Made by a program: the position numbers and the translations under genes. Of a stretch of DNA of 64,000 nucleotides, positions 58,748 through 64,000 are shown in pieces. The number at the start of each line of letters is the position of its first letter. Within the stretch, counting starts at the first letter, position 1. The notes beneath the pieces are model-generated. The model searched no databases and was not told where the DNA came from. It saw only the letters and a program-made list of their open reading frames with translations. The stretch spans positions 12,191-76,190 of the forward strand of contig JAEWBG010000057.1 of assembly GCA_023391335.1 (NCBI GenBank), written 5' to 3'. Source of the DNA: Pseudomonadota bacterium. GTDB taxonomy: Bacteria; Pseudomonadota; Gammaproteobacteria; Steroidobacterales; Steroidobacteraceae.

Positions 58748-60022
58748 ATGAAAGATCAGACGATCGCCATTCACGGCGGCTACGAGACCGACCCAACCAC
58801 ACACGCCGTGGCAACACCGATCTATCAGACGGTGGCATTCGAGTTCGACAACGCACAACACGGTGCGGACCTATTCAACCTCGCGGTTCCGGGAAACATC
58901 TACACGCGCATCATGAATCCCACGTGCGACGTGTTTGAAAAGCGCGTGGCGCTGCTCGAGGGCGGCGTCGGTGCCCTTGCAGTGTCGTCGGGAATGGCGG
59001 CCATTCACTACGCGGTGGTCAACCTGGCACAAGCCGGCGACAACATCGTGACCGTTCCGCAGCTCTACGGCGGCACCTACACGCTCTTTGCACACATGCT
59101 TCCGAAGCTCGGCATCGAAGTGCGCTTTGCGGAAGGCGATTCGGCGGCGCAACTGGAAAAGCTCATCGACGCACGCACCAAGGCGGTGTTCTTCGAATCG
59201 ATCGGCAACCCTGCGGGCAATATCATCGACATTGCCGCAGTCACGAAGATGGCGCGCAGCCATGGCGTTGCAACGATCTGCGATAACACAGTCGCTACAC
59301 CCGCGCTGCTGAAGCCGATCGCTCACGGTGTGGACATTGTCGTGCACGCGGCGACGAAGTACATGGGCGGTCACGGCACCACGCTCGGCGGCATCATCGT
59401 CGATTCCGGTCAATTTCCGTGGGGACAGCACAAGGCACGCTATCCGATGTTCAGCGAGCCGGAGCCCTCCTACCACGGCGTCGTATATGTGGATGCGTTG
59501 GGACCGGCTGCCTACATCGGCCGCGCACGTACGGTTCCGTTACGAAATACCGGTTCGGCGTTGTCGCCGTTTAGCGCGTTCCAACTACTGCAGGGTCTCG
59601 AGACACTGCCGTTGCGGATGGAGCGGCATTGCCAAAACGCACAACGCGTTGCGGAACACCTCAAAGCGCACAAGGCAGTCGATTGGGTGAGCTTCGCGGG
59701 ACTGAGCGATCATCCGCACCACGCACTCGCAAAGAAGTACATGAATGGCAAAGCTTCAGCACTGTTGCAGTTCGGCGTGAAAGGCGGATTCGATGCAGGC
59801 GTGAAGTTCTACGACGCGCTGAAACTCTTCAAACGCCTAGTAAACATCGGCGATGCGAAGTCGCTAGCGTGCCATCCGGCCTCGACGACGCATCGACAGC
59901 TGACGGAAGAAGAACAGCGCAAGGTTGGCGTGAGACCCGAATCGATCCGTTTGTCCGTTGGCATCGAGGACATCGAGGACATCCTCGGCGATTTGGATCA
60001 AGCGCTCGCTGCCGCTCGCTGA
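58748..60022 (+). CDS. metY: O-acetylhomoserine sulfhydrylase (MetY-like)
   Basis: A 424-residue pyridoxal-phosphate enzyme of the Cys/Met metabolism family. It has the MetY-type start (DQTIAIHGGYETDPTTHAVA), the LEGGVGALAVSSGMAA segment, the PLP lysine Lys204 in HAATKYMGGHGTTLGG and the long C-terminal SVGIEDIEDIL. It converts O-acetylhomoserine and sulfide to homocysteine. Related enzymes differ in donor choice, so the assignment is by resemblance. The gene stands at the end of its unit, followed by a strong hairpin. Confidence 0.93.
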   Translation: MKDQTIAIHGGYETDPTTHAVATPIYQTVAFEFDNAQHGADLFNLAVPGNIYTRIMNPTCDVFEKRVALLEGGVGALAVSSGMAAIHYAVVNLAQAGDNIVTVPQLYGGTYTLFAHMLPKLGIEVRFAEGDSAAQLEKLIDARTKAVFFESIGNPAGNIIDIAAVTKMARSHGVATICDNTVATPALLKPIAHGVDIVVHAATKYMGGHGTTLGGIIVDSGQFPWGQHKARYPMFSEPEPSYHGVVYVDALGPAAYIGRARTVPLRNTGSALSPFSAFQLLQGLETLPLRMERHCQNAQRVAEHLKAHKAVDWVSFAGLSDHPHHALAKKYMNGKASALLQFGVKGGFDAGVKFYDALKLFKRLVNIGDAKSLACHPASTTHRQLTEEEQRKVGVRPESIRLSVGIEDIEDILGDLDQALAAAR

Positions 60023-60034
60023 GGCAACACACTC

Positions 60035-60072
60035 GCGCGTAGGCCTCGTTCGTAAAGCCGAGGTCTACGCGC
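60035..60072. terminator. Terminator hairpin after metY
   Basis: GCGCGTAGGCCTCG and CGAGGTCTACGCGC form a 14-bp stem with one G-T pair around a 10-base loop. It lies 12 bp after the metY stop and 14 bp before the stop of the opposite-strand gene, so it can serve both. No T-tract follows. Confidence 0.75.
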
Positions 60073-60086
60073 CAGCTCGCGTTCGA

Positions 60087-60572
60087 TCACTTGCCAGGAA
60101 GCGTCGGCGAGTGATCGAAAGTCCGCCGATACTCGGCTAGCGCTTCAGTGAGTTCTTTCAAGCCAGTGTCGCGCGATGCATCGCCTTTCAGTTGCGACGC
60201 CGCTGTCATCATTCGACCGATGATCACGTGCAACGCTGCGTCGGCATCCGGCTGAAGTTGGCAGTGCTGCACGATGTAGGTGACATTCTGCTCAACCGTT
60301 TGTGCGAGTGCGTCGCCGGTCGCCGCGGAGACGGGCTGACCTGCGATCACCGCTCGTGCAGTTGCATCCCCGATCCTGGACATCCCCGTGCGCAACGGCT
60401 CGTCCGTCGCCCAGCGTTTACCTGCAGGTAGCACCGGGGCTGTATGACCCTCGTGAGCCGCGTGCGCCGCGTGTTCCTTGGCGTTTTGAGCCGAATCTGT
60501 GGGGTGTGGTGCCTCCGTCGCGCTCGCCACGGAAACCACGAGTCCCAGCAGTGCCCCAACGAGCGTTTTCAT
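60087..60572 (-). CDS. Small exported histidine-rich protein of unknown function
   Basis: A 161-residue exported protein (signal TLVGALLGLVVSVASA) whose mature N-terminus has a histidine-rich stretch (KEHAAHAAHEGHTAP) suggesting metal binding. A helical domain follows with the phrase KRWATDEPLRTGMSRIGDAT and a CQLQPDADAALHVI segment. Related proteins occur in Xanthomonadales-type bacteria without proven function. The start at 60572 is set by the signal; the 18 upstream in-frame codons are not needed. Confidence 0.75.
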   Translation of the reverse strand: MKTLVGALLGLVVSVASATEAPHPTDSAQNAKEHAAHAAHEGHTAPVLPAGKRWATDEPLRTGMSRIGDATARAVIAGQPVSAATGDALAQTVEQNVTYIVQHCQLQPDADAALHVIIGRMMTAASQLKGDASRDTGLKELTEALAEYRRTFDHSPTLPGK

Positions 60573-60735
60573 GTGAACCTCCACCCATTTCGGTGTAAGT
60601 ATCACACGCACCCAACGCCATCGCATTGATGTAGATCAGGGGCCAGTCACCTAGGCTAAGTGGCCTCGACGGGAAACCAGGAACCTCCTTGCAAGTCGTC
60701 TCGTCAGCTTGAGTATCCACCAAGGAGGTGCGCTC

Positions 60736-62091
60736 ATGCTGCGGATCATTCGTTACTGCGTTGCCACAACAACGGCCCCATTCAGAGTTCTTACTGCAAT
60801 CGCCTGGTTTGCACTCGCATCGCTTGTAGCCATTCCGTGCTACGCATCCGATGCGCACCGTCTGCCGGATGACTTTCGATCCGACCTGCACGCGCTCAGA
60901 ACCATAGAAGAAGGCCGCCAGACATTTCGCTTTGCCACGTTCGGCAGCGAAGCCTTCTGGGGCGACACGCTGCAACTCCATCGCGCAATTGCAGGCGCGA
61001 ACCACGGTGGCGTGGGTCCCGGCGTGAGTCCACAGCAGGCCCTGGCCCTGGGCCTAAAGGTGGACGTCGATGCCCTGCCGAATGCAGTTAAGCGAGCGTT
61101 GCGCTCCGGAGCGGTGGATCTCACGGATCCAAGTAGCACGCTGGAATTACTGAAGCTCAATGCAGTAATCGGCTTGACCGGTGAGTTCCAAGGCAATCAG
61201 CTCACGTCCGTAGGCATTCAGTGTGCTCTCTGCCATTCGACGACGGATGATTCGTTCGCACCGGGAATCGGACACCGACGCGACGGCTGGGCGAATCGCG
61301 ACCTGAACGTGGGTGCTATCGTTTCGATCGCGCCAAATCTCACACCGGTTGCTGAGTTGCTAGGCGTGGACGTCGCAACGATGAAAGCCGTCTTGCAGTC
61401 TTGGGGACCGGGAAAATTCGATGCTGAACTGATGCTCGACGGCAAAGCATTTCAACCTGATGGCCGCTCTGCGGCCACCCTCCTTCCACCTGCATTCGGT
61501 TTAGCCGGTGTGAACTTGCACACTTGGACCGGCTGGGGCTCCGTCACTCATTGGAATGCGCTGGTGGCCAATTTGGAAATGCACGGCAAGGGAACGTTCT
61601 TCGATCCGCGGCTCGATGATCAGGTCAAGTTTCCGATTGCCGCACGCGAAGGTTTCGGCCATCAACACGCCGACGAAGATCAGATCACACCTCTCCTGCC
61701 TGCGTTGCACGTTTATCAACTCACGCTCGAATCTCCGCCCGCTCCGCGCGGTTCGTACGACTCGTATGCTGCCAAAGCGGGACAGCGCATCTTCAACGGC
61801 AAGGCGCGCTGCTCGAGCTGCCATGTGCCGCCGCTGTTTACCGAGCCGGGCTACAACATGCACGCAGCCAGTGAAATCGGCATCGATGATTTTCAAGCGA
61901 TGCGTTCGCCGGATGAGAAGTATCGGACTGCGCCGTTGCGCGGACTGTGGACTCACCAGAAAGGCGGGTTCTATCACGATGGTCGATTCGCGACGCTCAC
62001 TGATGTGATCGATCACTATGATCGTTTCATGCACTTAGGACTGACTGCGACCGAGCGTCGGCAATTGGAGAACTATTTGAAGTCGCTGTGA
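60736..62091 (+). CDS. Exported dihaem cytochrome c (peroxidase-like)
   Basis: A 451-residue exported cytochrome. The signal anchor is FRVLTAIAWFALASLVAIPC. Two CxxCH haem sites are present: Cys163-Ala-Leu-Cys166-His167 and Cys359-Ser-Ser-Cys362-His363. The C-terminal YRTAPLRGLWTHQKGGFYHD and DVIDHYDRFM segments match dihaem cytochrome c peroxidases and thiol oxidoreductase-like proteins. It would carry electrons in the periplasm. AAGGAGGTG precedes ATG 60736, a near-perfect ribosome site. It is divergent from the histidine-rich gene. Confidence 0.9.
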   Translation: MLRIIRYCVATTTAPFRVLTAIAWFALASLVAIPCYASDAHRLPDDFRSDLHALRTIEEGRQTFRFATFGSEAFWGDTLQLHRAIAGANHGGVGPGVSPQQALALGLKVDVDALPNAVKRALRSGAVDLTDPSSTLELLKLNAVIGLTGEFQGNQLTSVGIQCALCHSTTDDSFAPGIGHRRDGWANRDLNVGAIVSIAPNLTPVAELLGVDVATMKAVLQSWGPGKFDAELMLDGKAFQPDGRSAATLLPPAFGLAGVNLHTWTGWGSVTHWNALVANLEMHGKGTFFDPRLDDQVKFPIAAREGFGHQHADEDQITPLLPALHVYQLTLESPPAPRGSYDSYAAKAGQRIFNGKARCSSCHVPPLFTEPGYNMHAASEIGIDDFQAMRSPDEKYRTAPLRGLWTHQKGGFYHDGRFATLTDVIDHYDRFMHLGLTATERRQLENYLKSL

Positions 62092-62141
62092 TTGCTTTGG
62101 CGGGCACCGCCAAAGACGATCTCACACAGACAGTGCACAGC

Positions 62142-62176
62142 ATGAGACGGGCATCCCAAGAGGGTGCCCGTCTCAT
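62142..62176. terminator. Terminator hairpin after the cytochrome gene
   Basis: ATGAGACGGGCA and TGCCCGTCTCAT form a 12-bp perfect stem with further partial pairing inside the loop, about 50 bp after the cytochrome stop. No T-tract. It may also serve the opposite-strand antitoxin gene. Confidence 0.75.
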
Positions 62177-62332
62177 GGCGTCTCGCAGCAAAATAGGAAT
62201 TCCAGGGGAGCGCGGGGGAAGATCGGGCTCAGGAAGACAGAGTGGAATTCAGGCGGTGTCCGAAGCGAAATCGCTCATTAGCAGTGCCGAGCGACGAAGT
62301 CGGCCCGCGACGCAATGCTTGAGCCAGCTCGT

Positions 62333-62674
62333 TCACGCCGCCTTTTGCGGCACGAGCTTCACTCCGAGCGCTCGTGTGATCTTCATGACGGTATTGAAGC
62401 TTGGCGTAGCGCCCGCGGATAGACCACGATAAATGCCTGCTCGCGTCATGCCGCTCTGTTTTGCAACAGTCGAAATACCGCGAGCTTTCGCGACGTCCGC
62501 CACCGCCGCAAGAAACACATCTGGGTTCGGATTTTCGAGCGCCGCGGCCAGATATTCGGCCACGACGTCTCCATCGCGGAGATAGTCGGCCGCATCGAAC
62601 GGTGCGAGCTCAATACGTTTGACTGTCCCTTTGGCTTTTGCGCGAGACTTGCGACGAGCTTTTTGGGATTTCAT
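62333..62674 (-). CDS. Antitoxin of a HigA-like/addiction-module antidote type
   Basis: A 113-residue antitoxin of the addiction-module antidote type. The N-terminus is basic (KSQKARRKSRAKAKGTVKRI), followed by FDAADYLRDGDVVAEYLAAAL and a helix-turn-helix (VAKQSGMTRAGIYRGLSAGA, then PSFNTVMKITRALG). It binds and neutralises the toxin and represses the operon. Its start overlaps the toxin's stop by four bases. The order is toxin first, as in HigBA-type modules. Confidence 0.92.
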   Translation of the reverse strand: MKSQKARRKSRAKAKGTVKRIELAPFDAADYLRDGDVVAEYLAAALENPNPDVFLAAVADVAKARGISTVAKQSGMTRAGIYRGLSAGATPSFNTVMKITRALGVKLVPQKAA

Positions 62675-62973
62675 AGGTCACTTCCAAGTCGGGCTGCCAT
62701 CTGGACAGCACGTTTAATGTCGCGCTTCTGCGTGGACTTATCTCCACCGATGAGCAGCAAATAGACCTGGTTCTCGCGTCGAGTGAAATACACTCGATAA
62801 CCAGGCCCTATATGGATTCGCATCTCGCTGACCCCTCCGCCCACTGCCTTGCAGTCACCGAGGTTTCCCAATTGCGCAGAGCGGATACGCTCGACGATGC
62901 GCGCCACCGCGGTCGCATCACGCAACTTCCTCAGCCATGCATCGAACGCGGCGGTACGTATCCATGTGCTCAC
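62671..62973 (-). CDS. RelE/ParE-superfamily toxin (addiction-module killer type)
   Basis: A 100-residue toxin with the killer-protein core (TAAFDAWLRKLRDATAVARI, GVSEMRIHIGPGYRVYFTRR, LLLIGGDKSTQKRDIKRA). Members cut mRNA on ribosomes or poison gyrase. The start is GTG at 62973 (MSTWIRTAAFD in translation), because no ATG exists at the family's N-terminus; an ATG at 63063 would cross the operator. A promoter with its -10 (TACACT) only 8 bases before the GTG suggests an almost leaderless message. Confidence 0.9.
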   Translation of the reverse strand: MSTWIRTAAFDAWLRKLRDATAVARIVERIRSAQLGNLGDCKAVGGGVSEMRIHIGPGYRVYFTRRENQVYLLLIGGDKSTQKRDIKRAVQMAARLGSDL

Positions 62974-62980
62974 GTGTCGT

Positions 62981-63021
62981 AGTGTATACGATCGTTTACA
63001 GTCGTCAACCGCCGTATACAC
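62981..63021 (-). promoter_or_regulatory. Promoter and operator of the toxin-antitoxin operon
   Basis: Minus strand: TTGACG (plus 63003-63008) and TACACT (plus 62981-62986) are spaced by 16 bp and form a good sigma-70 promoter. Perfect nine-base inverted repeats, GTGTATACG at 62982-62990 and CGTATACAC at 63013-63021, bracket it, one covering the -10 box. The antitoxin probably binds these arms and shuts the promoter. Confidence 0.65.
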
Positions 63022-63075
63022 AACGATAGGCGCACTGCCCGCGCGCAAGTGCGAGCCGTACACATCAATCAGCGG

Positions 63076-63612
63076 CTAAAACGCGGACCCCGGCTGCTTG
63101 AGAAATTCCAACTCGTCGGCAGTTGATGTGCGCCCCAGCACCTCGTTTCGGTGTGGATAGCGGCCGAATCGATCTACGATGGCCTTGTGCTTGAGTTCGA
63201 ATTCGAAGTTTTCGCGCGGCGAGAATTCTCGAAACAAGGCTTCGGCTTGTTCATGGATTTTGCGCGACTCGCTGTGCATGAACGGCATCAGTACGAATGT
63301 CATCTGAATCTGCGAGAGCAACTGCTGGACTCGTGCGCGAAGCGCCTCTTGAGATAAGGCCAACGCCATTGGATCTTGCGAAAACGCCTGTGGAGTACCG
63401 CGGTATACGTTACGTGAGAACTGATCCAACACGAGGATCTCTGCGAGCCGTCCCTGTGGTTCGTCACGCCATTCGGCGAGTTCGCCCAGCGATGCTTGGA
63501 CCAGCAAGCCACCGAATCGAGAACGCACTTCCGTATCGAAGCTGGGATCCGCAACCCACCACTTTTGGGGTGGTATTTCTTCGAACCAAAAGCGCAGCAC
63601 GGCTTCGTACAT
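63076..63612 (-). CDS. DUF924 family protein
   Basis: A 178-residue all-helical protein of the DUF924 family (AVLRFWFEEIPPQKWWVADP, FDTEVRSRFG, ILVLDQFSRNVYRGTPQAFS, FVLMPFMHSES, HKAIVDRFGRYPHRNEVLGR). The histidine and arginine residues of the core are conserved; the biochemical role is unknown. The start at 63612 begins the conserved MYEAVLRFWF; 17 more codons upstream are unrelated. Length is normal for the family. Confidence 0.92.
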   Translation of the reverse strand: MYEAVLRFWFEEIPPQKWWVADPSFDTEVRSRFGGLLVQASLGELAEWRDEPQGRLAEILVLDQFSRNVYRGTPQAFSQDPMALALSQEALRARVQQLLSQIQMTFVLMPFMHSESRKIHEQAEALFREFSPRENFEFELKHKAIVDRFGRYPHRNEVLGRTSTADELEFLKQPGSAF

Positions 63613-63908
63613 GATTGCTTCCCTTTTTGATGCTAAGACATTCGGACGCAACACAAAGCACACAAAAATACGGATTGGTCTAGGAAGAGCAAGAGTTGAC
63701 AGGATGAACAGGATTTACAGGATGATCGAGCCAAGAGGCCTGTTCCTGCCCTCATACGTCCTTTTCATCCAGTTAATCCGGTCTATAAAAATTCTTCTCT
63801 TTGTGTCCCTCAAGCAAAAGCAAAGACTTTGACAGGATGAACAGGATTGACGGGATGGTCAGAGCCAAGAGGTCTGCGGCGGCTGTCAAGCTAGTTGTCG
63901 CCTAAAGG
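63613..63908. repeat. ACAGGATGAACAGGATT-type repeats
   Basis: Two copies of a block starting gttgacaggatgaacaggat or ttgacaggatgaacaggatt lie at about 63695-63735 and 63828-63870. Each is followed by gatg-tcgagc/tcagagc-caagagg-type sequence, so the copy extends beyond the core word. No gene is seen. Confidence 0.55.
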
Positions 63909-64000
63909 TTAAGCAGCGTTCTGCATTAGAGGGTTTGATGCAGGACGGTTGAGCCACACTTCATCGCAGAGCGACCAGTTGCGAGTGTTGCCGCTCCAAC
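63909..64000 (-). CDS. C-terminal fragment of an unidentified protein
   Basis: A minus-strand frame enters from the right edge and ends at TAA (63909-63911). It encodes about 30 residues (GNTRNWSLCDEVWLNRPASN, then PLMQNAA). It reads as coding and may be the end of a mobile-element protein, but I cannot identify it. Confidence 0.3.
   Translation of the reverse strand, partial: WSGNTRNWSLCDEVWLNRPASNPLMQNAA

Noticed and set aside
1..64000. tRNA, rRNA or phage genes
   Set aside because: No cloverleaf, rRNA core sequence or phage structural gene was recognised by reading; a dedicated scan was not possible.

Overview
The window looks like part of a chromosome from a high-GC, free-living gammaproteobacterium. 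Steroidobacteraceae or a related Nevskiales/Xanthomonadales-like soil lineage is my best guess, inferred from the gene mix: a long TonB-dependent receptor, a secreted GH6 cellulase, DNA polymerase II, NhaA, many orphan oxidoreductases and many dispersed intergenic repeats. No rRNA, tRNA, complete insertion sequence or CRISPR array was recognised. Genes are mostly single or in short operons, separated by gaps filled with short repeat families.

Layout. 0-8 kb: start of a DoxX-like membrane protein, a LysR regulator divergent from a three-gene redox operon (AhpD-like, a PNPOx/FAD/2Fe-2S fusion, an NTF2-like protein), an exported alpha/beta hydrolase, YCII and SRPBCC proteins, and an exported peroxiredoxin. 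8-22 kb: polyphosphate:AMP phosphotransferase with agmatine deiminase, a zf-CHCC protein, DNA polymerase II, a ketopantoate reductase, an MFS exporter, a YkgJ protein, an exonuclease III and an atypical SDR. 22-38.6 kb: an accessory region of exported proteins with a TonB receptor, a membrane-bound winged-helix/beta-propeller regulator, a GH6 cellulase, a propeller lipoprotein, two trypsin-like paralogues, a beta-helix protein and several small exported proteins of unknown function. 38.6-42.9 kb: a compact four-gene operon (AAA ATPase, FecR-like anchor, BlaI repressor, M56 protease). 42.9-44.5 kb: a large repeat array. 44.5-48.3 kb: a seven-repeat PKD-like autotransporter. 48.8-64 kb: a winged-helix/propeller pair, an HxlR-controlled detoxification cluster, DUF899 and DUF2182 proteins, an eight-cysteine exported peptide next to a DsbA-like protein, NhaA, a DUF3089 hydrolase, MetY, a dihaem cytochrome, a toxin-antitoxin pair and a DUF924 protein.

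Two signals stand out. First, every transcription unit between 27.4 and 38.6 kb carries the same purine-rich direct repeat (GRGARG, five bases, GGGARS; exactly 11 bp period) 75-200 bp before its first gene. An inverted copy lies before the TonB receptor. This suggests a coordinated exported-protein regulon, and the neighbouring OmpR-type winged-helix membrane regulator (25.0-27.2 kb) is the obvious candidate controller. Second, the AAA/FecR/BlaI/M56 operon carries two BlaI-like dyads centred 21 bp apart just before its first gene. It therefore looks like a self-contained, protease-relieved stress or envelope circuit of a combination I do not recognise.

The repeats are also notable: an approximately 185-bp repeating array of micro-hairpins whose stems change in a compensated way (43.5-44.1 kb), and at least four further intergenic word families that recur throughout the window.
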